Origin: Polyangiaceae bacterium
GTDB lineage: Bacteria; Myxococcota_A; Polyangia; Polyangiales; Polyangiaceae
Direction of reading: 5' to 3'
Assembly: GCA_015075635.1 (NCBI GenBank)
Contig: JABTUA010000001.1
Span: 558,001 to 622,000, forward strand
Length of the DNA stretch: 64,000 nucleotides
The position numbers and the translations under genes were made by a program. This document shows, piece by piece, positions 1 to 7,508 of the stretch; positions within the stretch are counted from its first letter, which is position 1; each line of letters begins with the position of its first letter. Under the pieces are notes generated by a model that saw only the letters and a program-made list of their open reading frames with translations, searched no databases and was not told the DNA's origin.

Positions 1-750
1 GCCGACGAGACGAAGACGCTGGTTCTGGTTGCGGACGACGAGCCGAGCACGCGCGCTCTCGTGGTCGGGCATCTGAAGCGCAAGGGCTACCGCGTGGTCG
101 AAGCCTCGGACGGCGACGAAGCGTGGGAGCTCGCGCACGAGCACCTGCCCGACTTGGTCGTGCTCGACGTGATGATGCCCGGCATGAGCGGCTGGGAGGT
201 GTGTCGCAAGATCCGCGAGGCCGTCTCGCTCGCGCACACCGGCGTGGTGATGCTCACCGGCATCGGCGAGCACCTGAATGAAATGACCTCGCCGCTCTAC
301 GGCGCGGACGCCTACGTGGACAAGCCGTTCGAGTTCTCGGTGCTCGACGCGAAGGTGAACGAGACGCTCGCGCGCCGGCGCGGTGGCACGGTGGGCCGTG
401 GCGACGCAGAGAGCGCACCGCGACCCGCCAAGCCTGCCAAGGCAGCGAAGCCCGCCAAGCCTGCCAAGGCAGCGAAGCCCGCCAAGCCTGCCAAGGCTGC
501 GAAGCCCGCCAAGCCTGCGAAGAAGCCCAAGGCTGCGAAGGAGCCCAAGGCTGCGAAGAAGCCCAAGGCTGCGGAGAAGCCCAAGGCCGCGAAGAAGCCC
601 AAGGCTGCGAAGAAGCCCAAGGCTGCGGAGAAGCCCAAGGCTGCGAAGAAGCCCAAGGCCGCGAAGAAGCCCAAGGCTGCGAAGCCCGCCAAGGCCGCGA
701 AGAGGGCGAAGACGGCCAAGCCCGCGAAGAAGAAGCGCGGGAAGCGTTGA
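1..750 (+). CDS. Response regulator receiver protein with histone H1-like Lys/Ala/Pro tail (5' partial)
   Basis: A two-component receiver domain followed by a long basic tail. The frame is open to the left edge, so the start lies outside; residues are counted from base 1. The receiver domain has all key positions: acidic pair D12/D13, phospho-acceptor D56 in [10 protein letters not shown]86 in MLTG and K108 in VDKPF. From about residue 141 to the end the protein is a repeat of [17 protein letters not shown] units ending KKKRGKR, with no recognised output domain. Such tails occur in histone H1-like and other DNA-compacting proteins, so non-specific nucleic acid binding is the likely output; this is inference. 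The partner kinase is not visible here. Confidence 0.85.
   Translation, partial: ADETKTLVLVADDEPSTRALVVGHLKRKGYRVVEASDGDEAWELAHEHLPDLVVLDVMMPGMSGWEVCRKIREAVSLAHTGVVMLTGIGEHLNEMTSPLYGADAYVDKPFEFSVLDAKVNETLARRRGGTVGRGDAESAPRPAKPAKAAKPAKPAKAAKPAKPAKAAKPAKPAKKPKAAKEPKAAKKPKAAEKPKAAKKPKAAKKPKAAEKPKAAKKPKAAKKPKAAKPAKAAKRAKTAKPAKKKRGKR
421..714 (+). repeat. Coding tandem repeat for the [11 protein letters not shown] tail
   Basis: Degenerate tandem units of 9 to 18 bases built from AAG-CCC-GCC-AAG-CCT-GCC-AAG-GCA-GCG and later AAG-AAG-CCC-AAG-GCT-GCG. They stay in the reading frame of the response regulator. Near-identity of units suggests recent expansion and likely length variation between strains. 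Confidence 0.8.
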
Positions 751-780
751 ACCACCCGGCAGGGTAGACTTCGAGCCTCC

Positions 781-1083
781 GTGTCGCTCCCGAAGGCCCT
801 CGCCCCGCTGTTCCCGGACATCGATCTGGTGACTCTCGAGCCGACGAGGGACTCTCGTCTGATCCTCGCGCGGGCCTTGGAGCACGGAACGCTGGCGGAC
901 GTGAGGTGGTGCATCCGGCGCTACGGGCTTGCGCGCATCCGACGCTTCTTTCGGGAAGGGGGACACGCCGAGCTCTCGGCGCGAACTCTCGCGTTCTGGC
1001 GCGTCGTCCTGAACGCCAAGGAGGAGACATGGGCGCCGTCGCGCCGCTCTCGCCTGCGCAGCGTCGCGCCCTGGCACGACTGA
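781..1083 (+). CDS. DUF6922-like partner (possible antitoxin) of the downstream AbiEii nucleotidyltransferase
   Basis: A 100-residue protein starting at GTG. It carries an [12 protein letters not shown] segment typical of small proteins (DUF6922-like, family name from memory) encoded directly before AbiEii/AbiGii-type nucleotidyltransferases. Its last 55 bases overlap the start of the next gene, so the two are co-transcribed and probably translationally coupled. Its role as antitoxin is inference from this arrangement. A TAGACT box at 765-770 lies 10 bases before the start and could be the -10 element. Confidence 0.6.
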   Translation: MSLPKALAPLFPDIDLVTLEPTRDSRLILARALEHGTLADVRWCIRRYGLARIRRFFREGGHAELSARTLAFWRVVLNAKEETWAPSRRSRLRSVAPWHD

Positions 1084-1670
1084 GCGGCTCGGGCATCCTC
1101 GACCAGCTGTACCTCGCGGGCGGCGTCGCGGTGGCGTTTCATCTCGGCCACCGTCGCTCGAACGATCTCGACTTCTTCTCGAGCACGCCCGAGCTGGACC
1201 TCGACGTGCTGCGGCGGCGAGCCATCGCCGACCTCGGAGCCACCGTGGTCGCTCAGTCCGACGCGACGTTGAAGGTCAGAGTGAGCGGCGCAGTGCTCGA
1301 CTTCGTGGTGTATCCCTACCGCCCGCTCGCGCGGCCGGCGGCGGGCCCGGATGGCGTGCGAATCGCGAGTCTCCGAGACCTGGCCGTCATGAAGCTCGCG
1401 GCCATCGCGCGCCGGGGGCTGCGACGCGACTTCTGGGACCTGCACGAGATCCTCACGCGAACGCGGTCTCCCCTGCGAAACGCGCTGCGCGACTACCAGA
1501 AGAAGTTCGGCACCGCCGAGGCGGACCTGTACCACGTGGTTCGGGCTCTCACTTGGTTCGAAGACGCGGACGGCGACACCGCGTTTCCGCGGGGCCTCAC
1601 TCGGGCGCACTGGACCGAGGTGAAGCGCTGGTTCGAGGCGGAAGCGGCCAAGACGTTGCGCGCCCTGTGA
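1029..1670 (+). CDS. AbiEii/AbiGii-family nucleotidyltransferase (toxin-like)
   Basis: A DUF1814/AbiEii-type nucleotidyltransferase of 213 residues. The start is the ATG preceded by AAGGAGGAG at 1019-1026. Visible motifs are the glycine pair of LAGGVAVAFHLGHR (about 30-42), the metal-binding NDLDFFS (D46 and D48), a third acidic residue in VLDFVVYPY (about D91), and a DLAVMKLAAIARRGLRRDFWDL segment matching the conserved DxxxxK...R...DxxDL helix region. AbiEii toxins transfer nucleotides to tRNA acceptor ends in the characterised cases. The target here is unknown; many genomic relatives may not be active toxins. Confidence 0.82.
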   Translation: MGAVAPLSPAQRRALARLSGSGILDQLYLAGGVAVAFHLGHRRSNDLDFFSSTPELDLDVLRRRAIADLGATVVAQSDATLKVRVSGAVLDFVVYPYRPLARPAAGPDGVRIASLRDLAVMKLAAIARRGLRRDFWDLHEILTRTRSPLRNALRDYQKKFGTAEADLYHVVRALTWFEDADGDTAFPRGLTRAHWTEVKRWFEAEAAKTLRAL

Positions 1671-1766
1671 CAACCCGCGGGGCAAACCTCTGGTTGGCGG
1701 TCGCCGCGGCAACCCCGCGATCCCTGGAAGCGCCAGGGCGGCACGGGCGTTGCTACATCCGCCCAC

Positions 1767-2549
1767 ATGTCGGCCCAGCAGCGCTTGCTCGTGCTCGTCG
1801 AACCGTCGCTGCTCGACGGCGTCGCGCGCTACGTCGCTGAGCCACGCAAGCGCGAGAGCATCGCGCTCGGCCTGGCCGCACGTGTGCCCGGCTCGACCGG
1901 TGACCGAGAGCGCACGGTGCAACGCGCGGCCGGCATCGCCGCGCGGCTCGATGGCGCGCTCAGCTTGCGCTCGCGCGCGCTCGACAGCGGGTCGGAGCAG
2001 GACTCCAGCGAATACGCGCGCCGCATCTGGAGCGAGGTCGCGTTGCTCGCGGCGACGCTCGGTCCTTCGTGGGGTGAGGGTGTCGGGCGCTCGCTCGGGC
2101 TGCTCGCGCACCCGGAGCGCTTCACCGGCCAGCCCGCTCCCGCAACGGTGCGCCACTTGTCGCGCGCGGTGCGGCACTTGCTCGGCTCCACGGCCGACGC
2201 AACCCAGGGGCTCGCGCTGCCGGGCGCCGAGCGCGCGCTGCCGGCGTGGGGAGGAGACGGCCTGGCGGGAGGCTACGTACCTGCGGAGTTCACCGACTGG
2301 CTCGCGCTGCTGCTCAGCGGCGATCGCTGGCCGCTCGAGCCGCTGGCGACCGAGCTGTTCGGCGCCCGCGCCGCCGCGGCCTGGCGCGACAACGCGCGGC
2401 GCGCTGCACGCGCGGCGGCTCGCAACGGCTGTCACCTGCTGGAGGTGGACCTGAACGCCCTGCGCGCCCAACGCGCGAGCACGCCGCCCGCGCGGCGTCG
2501 TTCCACACCGCCGCCGGCGGCCTGGGCTCTGGAAGCGCGCGTGGCGTGA
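1767..2549 (+). CDS. Hypothetical protein
   Basis: 260 residues, soluble, no signal peptide and no membrane segment. I recognise no family. It is rich in Arg, Ala and Leu, has a few Trp (EYARRIWSEVALLAATLGPSW, about 92-112) and ends in a Pro/Arg-rich tail. Codon use is like the neighbours (strong G/C at third positions), which supports it being real. It stands alone between the nucleotidyltransferase and the lipoprotein gene, about 95 bases after the former. An imperfect TACATC box lies seven bases before the ATG. Confidence 0.6.
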   Translation: MSAQQRLLVLVEPSLLDGVARYVAEPRKRESIALGLAARVPGSTGDRERTVQRAAGIAARLDGALSLRSRALDSGSEQDSSEYARRIWSEVALLAATLGPSWGEGVGRSLGLLAHPERFTGQPAPATVRHLSRAVRHLLGSTADATQGLALPGAERALPAWGGDGLAGGYVPAEFTDWLALLLSGDRWPLEPLATELFGARAAAAWRDNARRAARAAARNGCHLLEVDLNALRAQRASTPPARRRSTPPPAAWALEARVA

Positions 2550-2579
2550 TCGCGCTCGCCAGATCGTAGAGCTCGACGC

Positions 2580-2591
2580 TACGCTCGGCTC
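2580..2591 (+). promoter_or_regulatory. -10-like box directly before a start codon (leaderless promoter candidate)
   Basis: TACGCT at 2580-2585 followed by six bases and the ATG of the lipoprotein gene at 2592; no Shine-Dalgarno fits in between. I see no good -35 box at 17 bases. One of a set in this window with the same geometry. Confidence 0.4.
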
Positions 2592-3224
2592 ATGAAGTGG
2601 CCTCCGTCCGCGCCGCTACTGCTCGGAACGATCGGGCTCCTCTCCTGCGGCACCGCCACGCCCCCGCCTGACGGACCCGTCACTCCGGCACCGACAGCGA
2701 CGCCCGTCGCAGCACCTTCCGCGGCCCCGACAGCCCCGCCCGAGGCGGCTCCCTCCGCCAGCGCGGGGCCGGCGCCCTCCGCATCGGCGGCTGCCGCTGC
2801 TCCGCGCTGCGCCTCGAGCGACGACTGCACGAAGTTCGGAAAGTGCGTCGACTTGCCGGACGGGAAGTGCGGCGTCGATGCCGAGAGCTGTCGAGCTTCT
2901 TCCCAGTGCCCGTACTCCGGGCGCTGCGTGCCCTCGCAGGATGGGCGCCGCTGCACGGCGACCCGGGAGACTTGCCAGTCGTCGCAGGCCTGCCGCGAGG
3001 ATGGCGAGTGCGACTTCGATGCCGACTCGGGTTGCGTCGCGAGCCCCGAGCTGTGCCGAAAGGGCGAGGTGTGCCCGAACGCGGGGCGCTGCGGCTACAG
3101 CGCCACGCTGAAGACGTGCGTGGCCCGGTCGCAGCAGGATTGCCGGCGCTCCAAGCAGTGCAAAGAGGTCGGCTTGTGCAGGATGGATGCCGAGACCGGG
3201 CACTGCCTGCCGGGTCTCCCTTAG
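2592..3224 (+). CDS. Cys-repeat lipoprotein
   Basis: A secreted, lipid-anchored protein of 210 residues. The N-terminus has a short hydrophobic stretch ending in LLSC, a lipobox with C19. An Ala/Pro/Ser-rich linker runs to about residue 73. The rest consists of about five repeats of roughly 24 residues with the pattern CxxSxxCxxxGxC, for example CASSDDCTKFGKC and CQSSQACREDGEC. All cysteines likely pair in disulfides outside the cell. No enzymatic motif is visible. Its TAG stop overlaps the TAA stop of the convergent hydrolase gene within the four bases TTAG. Confidence 0.82.
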   Translation: MKWPPSAPLLLGTIGLLSCGTATPPPDGPVTPAPTATPVAAPSAAPTAPPEAAPSASAGPAPSASAAAAAPRCASSDDCTKFGKCVDLPDGKCGVDAESCRASSQCPYSGRCVPSQDGRRCTATRETCQSSQACREDGECDFDADSGCVASPELCRKGEVCPNAGRCGYSATLKTCVARSQQDCRRSKQCKEVGLCRMDAETGHCLPGLP

Positions 3225-4366
3225 CCCAGGAGCGCGAGCCTCTCTACCGGCTCCGCGAGGCGCCTCTCCACGTAGTCCGCCGGCGGCATCTCCTCGAGTC
3301 GGAAGGTGATCTGCCGCGTGCGCGGGTGCTCCTCGAGCGACAGATAGCCCTCGTCCGCCAGCGTACACAACATGCCGAAGGTGTGGCTCGGGGTCGAGAT
3401 CGGGTGAGAGCCCGCGCTCGGGATGAAGGCGTTCAGATCGCAAGCGCGGAAAGGCTCGGCGCGCCGCGCCGGCTCGCCGAAGAAGCCCTCGAGCAGCGCG
3501 CGGTAGATGCCCTGGAAATACGCCTCGGCGAAGCTCACCCACTCGAGCGGGCGCGTCACCGCGAACTTGCCGTGCGGCGCCAGCACGGCGCGCACCTCGT
3601 GGGTCTCGAAGAAGCGCCGGAGCACGCGGATACTGTCGAGGAAGCGCTCGTACGCCGCCGAATACGCCTGCCCGGCGACGGTGAAGATCGGGATCACGTA
3701 TGCGAGCGTCTCCGGCTTGTCGACGAGGCCGGTGCAGATGATGGTGTCACCGGGCACCGCCACGCCGAGCTCGGGGTCGTAGTAGAGCACGCAGTCCAAC
3801 GAGTGACCGGGCGTGGCCAGCGCCAAGATGCCCGGAGGAAGCGCGCCCCTGTCCACGAACGAGAGCGCGCGCTTGGGCGTCTTGGCGAAGTAGCCGCTGA
3901 AGCGCTTGCGGAGCGCGTTGTTCAGCATCTGCTCGTCGCTGAAGGCGTTGTACTCGTGCAGCCCCCAGTGCGCACGGGTCTGGAAGATCTCGTAGGTCTC
4001 GTTGAGGAACGCGGCCTCCGGGTGGGTCAGGAAGCGATAGCCCGCCGAGTGCAGGTAGATTGGCGCGCGCTCACCGGCCGGCCGCCCGTGACCGGCGACG
4101 AGGCCCGCGCTGCCCGCATGGTCACCGTGACAGTGCGTGAGGCACAGCGCGTCGAGGCGGCGCACGCCGTGGGCCTCGAGCGCGCGCCGCGTCTCCTCCA
4201 CCACGTCGGGTCGCGCCGGCCCGCACTCGAACAGCGTCGTCTGCCCGGCATGGCGCCGGAGCACCAGGTTCACGTGCTTGGGGCTGGGGTAGCCGCTCGG
4301 GACGGGCAACACGTCGAGCCGGCCGAGCAGGCCGAGCTCGCGGAAGGCGTCTGCGAAGGGCAGCAT
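3221..4366 (-). CDS. MBL-fold metallo-hydrolase
   Basis: A metallo-beta-lactamase superfamily hydrolase of 381 residues. The zinc motif HxHxDH is seen as THCHGDHAGS (H78, H80, D82, H83). Further ligands fit a His in TPGHSLDC and the Asp in VPGDTIICTG. The C-terminal third resembles the helical extension found in many thioesterase- or lactonase-like members, so an ester substrate is plausible but unproven. It is the last gene of a PilZ-helicase-hydrolase operon, starting 15 bases after the helicase stop. Confidence 0.85.
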   Translation of the reverse strand: MLPFADAFRELGLLGRLDVLPVPSGYPSPKHVNLVLRRHAGQTTLFECGPARPDVVEETRRALEAHGVRRLDALCLTHCHGDHAGSAGLVAGHGRPAGERAPIYLHSAGYRFLTHPEAAFLNETYEIFQTRAHWGLHEYNAFSDEQMLNNALRKRFSGYFAKTPKRALSFVDRGALPPGILALATPGHSLDCVLYYDPELGVAVPGDTIICTGLVDKPETLAYVIPIFTVAGQAYSAAYERFLDSIRVLRRFFETHEVRAVLAPHGKFAVTRPLEWVSFAEAYFQGIYRALLEGFFGEPARRAEPFRACDLNAFIPSAGSHPISTPSHTFGMLCTLADEGYLSLEEHPRTRQITFRLEEMPPADYVERRLAEPVERLALLG

Positions 4367-4381
4367 CCCGGTCCGCTTCTA

Positions 4382-6382
4382 TCACGAGCGCTCGGCCCAG
4401 AAGCGCCTCACCATGGCGAGGTCGTCGGTGCGCCGGGCCGGAGGCAACGCCGCCAGCACCCGCTTTCCGTAGCTCTTCCGGTGGACGCGATCGTCGAACA
4501 GCGCCACCACGCCGAAGTCGGCGCGCGTGCGGATCAAGCGGCCGAAGCCCTGCTTCAGCGCCAGCGCCGCCGCGGGCACGAACAGCTTCATGAACGGGTT
4601 CTCGCCCTGCTCCTCCAGGCGCGCGGAGCGCGCGCGCACGATGGGATCGGTCGGCACCGCGAACGGGATCTTCTCCAGCACCACCAGCCGGAGCGCGTGC
4701 CCGGGGATGTCCACGCCCTCCCAGAAGCTGGACGTGGCCACCAGCACCGCGCGTCCGTCGCTGCGGAAGCGCTCGAGGAGCGCGCTCTTGGGCGCCTCGC
4801 CCTGCAACAGCAGCTCGCGCCCGCCGAGCCGGCCGCGCAGGGCGGCGTGGAGGCCACGCATCGAGCGCAGGCTGGTCGTGAGCACGAACGCGCCGCCGTC
4901 GGTGAGCTCCGTGAGCTCCACGATGCGGCGCGACGCCAGCTCGATGAACGCCGGGTCGCTCGGCTCCGGCAGGTCTCGCGGCGTGTAGAACAGCGCGTTG
5001 TTCGGGAAGTCGAAGGGCGAGTCGATCAGCGCTTCGTTCACCTCTACGCGGTCACCGTCGAGCCCGAGGCGCGCGCGCAGGTACGCAAACGGGCTCTCGT
5101 CCGGGCGCAGCGCGCCCGTGGCCAGGGTCGCGCTGGTGAGCACCACCGCCGGCACGCTCTCGAACACCAGATCGCGGAACAACCCGGAGACGTCCACCGG
5201 CGTCGAGGACAAGGTCCAGCTCCGCGCGCCGGCCTCGAGCCAGGTGACGCGCCCCGGCCCGCCGTCGATGGCCACGGCGAGCTGCTCGCGCAGCGAGGTC
5301 ACCCGGCGCGAAGCGATCTCGAGCGCGTCGGCGACGGCCCGCGGGTCTTGGCGCAAGCGCGAGCTCCCCGCGGTCAGGCGCCCGCGCGTCGACTCCGCCA
5401 GCCCGACGACGCCCTCGAGCGCGGAGTCGAGCTCGTGCCAGCGCGCCGCCAGCTCGCCGCTCCAGACGTCGCGCTCGATGGCGACGCGGGCGTCCGGGCT
5501 CGTGCTCGCCTCGGCCTGCACGGCGAGCCGCGCCCAGAACGCATCCGAAGCGCGCCGCGCCCCTTGGATGGCGCCGGCGCCCAGAGCCGGCTCCGACGCA
5601 CCGACCAGGATCCGCTCCAGGTCTTTCAGGATGGCCTCGATGCGCGCGCTCGACACCCGCACGCCGAAGAAGTCCGTGGCGATGTCCTCGAGCTGGTGCG
5701 CCTCGTCGAAGATGACGGCGTCGTAGTCCGGCAAGACGCGCCCCGGGTGCGGCCCGCGCAGCGCCAGATCCGCGAAGAACAGGTGGTGATTGACGATCAC
5801 CAGGCGCGCCGCTTCGGCGTCGCGACGCATGCGCGTGACGAAGCACTCGTCGAAGTGTTTGCAGCCCGGGCCCACGCGAGTGTCGCTCGACGAGGTGACG
5901 TCGCGCCAGATGGGGTCGTCCTCCGGCAGCTCGCCGAGCTCGCTCACGTCCCCGCTCAGCGTCCGCTGTCGCCACTCTTCGATGTGCACGAGCGCGGCTT
6001 CGCGGGACGGATCCAAGGTCTGGTAGCGCTGCTCCTCGAAGCGGCGCAGGCACAGGTAGTTGCCGAGCCCCTTCATCACCGCGGCCTGGGCGTCGAGGCC
6101 CAGGTGCTCCTCGATCAGCGGCAGGTCGCGGGTCGCGATCTGCTCCTGTAGCGCGCGCGTGGCGGTCGAGACCACGACCTTCTTCCCGCTGAGGATGGCC
6201 GGAACCAGGTAGGCCAGCGTCTTGCCCGTGCCTGTTCCTGCCTCGCACAACAAGATGCGCTGGTCGGCGAGCGCCCGCTCCACGGCTGCCGCCATCTGGA
6301 GCTGCCCGGGACGCGACTCGTAGTGCGGGAGCGACGCCGCCAGCGGTCCGTCGTCGCCGAGCAGCTCGACCGCGCGGCTCAC
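4382..6382 (-). CDS. DinG/YoaA-family ATP-dependent DNA helicase
   Basis: A superfamily 2 (XPD-like) 5'-3' helicase of 666 residues. Walker A is AGTGTGKT (48-55), the DEAH box is FDEAHQ (225-230), and a C-terminal helicase domain includes VATSSFWEGVDIPG and QGFGRLIRTRADFG. Cysteines C111 (NYLC), C174 and C180 (GPGCKHFDEC) fit the iron-sulfur cluster loop; I do not see an obvious fourth ligand just after C180. Such enzymes unwind forks, D-loops and R-loops in DNA repair. The GTG start overlaps the TGA of the upstream PilZ gene by four bases, so the two are coupled. Confidence 0.9.
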   Translation of the reverse strand: MSRAVELLGDDGPLAASLPHYESRPGQLQMAAAVERALADQRILLCEAGTGTGKTLAYLVPAILSGKKVVVSTATRALQEQIATRDLPLIEEHLGLDAQAAVMKGLGNYLCLRRFEEQRYQTLDPSREAALVHIEEWRQRTLSGDVSELGELPEDDPIWRDVTSSSDTRVGPGCKHFDECFVTRMRRDAEAARLVIVNHHLFFADLALRGPHPGRVLPDYDAVIFDEAHQLEDIATDFFGVRVSSARIEAILKDLERILVGASEPALGAGAIQGARRASDAFWARLAVQAEASTSPDARVAIERDVWSGELAARWHELDSALEGVVGLAESTRGRLTAGSSRLRQDPRAVADALEIASRRVTSLREQLAVAIDGGPGRVTWLEAGARSWTLSSTPVDVSGLFRDLVFESVPAVVLTSATLATGALRPDESPFAYLRARLGLDGDRVEVNEALIDSPFDFPNNALFYTPRDLPEPSDPAFIELASRRIVELTELTDGGAFVLTTSLRSMRGLHAALRGRLGGRELLLQGEAPKSALLERFRSDGRAVLVATSSFWEGVDIPGHALRLVVLEKIPFAVPTDPIVRARSARLEEQGENPFMKLFVPAAALALKQGFGRLIRTRADFGVVALFDDRVHRKSYGKRVLAALPPARRTDDLAMVRRFWAERS

Positions 6383-6765
6383 CCGCTCTTCGAGTCCGGC
6401 GCAGGCGGGATGGTGCCTGGAGGCGGGGGCCCGGTGTTGGTGTCGAGGAACTGCACGCCGCAGATCTGCCCGTCGGCCTCCTCTTGGACCCAGACGATGC
6501 GGCAGGGCCGGCGGACATGCTCCTCGTCTCCCAGCGAGATCTCGTATTCGTTGCCGACCTCTACGCGGTCCTCGACGATGATCCGCACACCGCCGCGGCT
6601 GACGTTGAGCGTCCAGCCCTCGACCTCCGAGTCCTTGCCGAAGAGCCTGACCCTGTCGGACGCCTCACGCCGCGCCCCGCCGGTTTGGCGGCGCGTGCTG
6701 TGCGCGTTCGACCCCGCTCCGGACGGGGGTGTCGAGTCTTGGCCGCTCACGATCCGGGTGAACAT
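6379..6765 (-). CDS. PilZ-domain protein
   Basis: A small soluble protein of 128 residues. I chose the ATG at 6765 because a strong GGAGGAGG sequence lies at 6770-6779; the frame is open further upstream. The PilZ signature for cyclic-di-GMP binding is seen as an Arg-rich stretch (ARREASDRVR) followed by NVSRGGVRI, matching the [D/N]xSxxG box. The N-terminal Arg motif is less canonical than in the second PilZ protein of this window. The C-terminus is Pro-rich. It heads an operon with a helicase and a hydrolase. Confidence 0.8.
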   Translation of the reverse strand: MFTRIVSGQDSTPPSGAGSNAHSTRRQTGGARREASDRVRLFGKDSEVEGWTLNVSRGGVRIIVEDRVEVGNEYEISLGDEEHVRRPCRIVWVQEEADGQICGVQFLDTNTGPPPPGTIPPAPDSKSG

Positions 6766-6995
6766 ATCAAACCTCCTCCTCGGATGCGTCCGCCGCGCGA
6801 AGATTCGGGAGCGCGCGGCATGACCTCCGAGTCCGACCCGCCTTGACGCTGGGAGCGTGGTCTGCGAAGTTTCTAACGCTGGCTTCGAAGAGCGGGGGTT
6901 GTCGCTAATCATCGAAAATCGTTGACCATCGCGAGAAACTGGGAAGGCACCCGGCCTCCGGATGGACTAAGCTCCCCCACCACGCTGCAAGCCAC

Positions 6996-7439
6996 ATGCC
7001 GCCCCCGACCCCCCAAGAGCTGAAAAAGCTGCTGCTTAGCGAGGGTCTCGAGATCTACCGGACGCTGGTTGATCGAGTGATGCTGGCCGACCGCGTTCGC
7101 GACAACCTGATCATGGACAGCGGCGTCAGCGTGCTGTCGCAGGACGGCTCGCTGGGGATTCGGGTCGTCTTTCGCGCGCAAGCGTGTGATTTCCAAGGTG
7201 AAAGTCCAGAGGGATTGTTCGGGCACGCGCGCCGCTTGGGTCAACCTGGGCAGCTCCGGGGTTACACCGAGGCGAGCACCACCGTCGTGCCCATCCACGA
7301 CCCCGGCGACAAGACCCGCGTGCTCGACACCTGGTACGAGGTCGCCTACGAGCGCGCCATCGGCGACGCCGCGGAGCTGATGCCGGAGCTGCGGGTCGCG
7401 CTGGAGTGGCCGAAAGTCGCGACCCGAGGCGGGACGTAG
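6996..7439 (+). CDS. Hypothetical protein
   Basis: 147 residues, predicted cytoplasmic, with no family I recognise. The N-terminal half is helical and charged (LKKLLLSEGLEIYRTLVDRV); the C-terminal half looks beta-rich. A TAAGCT box at 6968-6973 would give a leader of about 16 bases, and there is no clear Shine-Dalgarno. It is followed 69 bases later by the PpiD-like gene on the same strand and may be expressed with it. Confidence 0.65.
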   Translation: MPPPTPQELKKLLLSEGLEIYRTLVDRVMLADRVRDNLIMDSGVSVLSQDGSLGIRVVFRAQACDFQGESPEGLFGHARRLGQPGQLRGYTEASTTVVPIHDPGDKTRVLDTWYEVAYERAIGDAAELMPELRVALEWPKVATRGGT

Positions 7440-7508
7440 ACCAGCCCGGGGGAGCGTGGTAGGTCCGTCGCCCTTCGCGCGCCCCCTCGAGGCGCGCACC
7501 CCAGAGCC

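Noticed and set aside
421-714. Short direct repeats that could suggest a CRISPR array
   Set aside because: The units are contiguous, in frame and encode a Lys/Ala/Pro tail; there are no unique spacers.
2843-6151. A 1102-residue plus-strand open frame
   Set aside because: It is antisense to the helicase and hydrolase genes, has no recognisable domains and an Arg/Ala/Glu-rich composition typical of shadow frames in GC-rich DNA.
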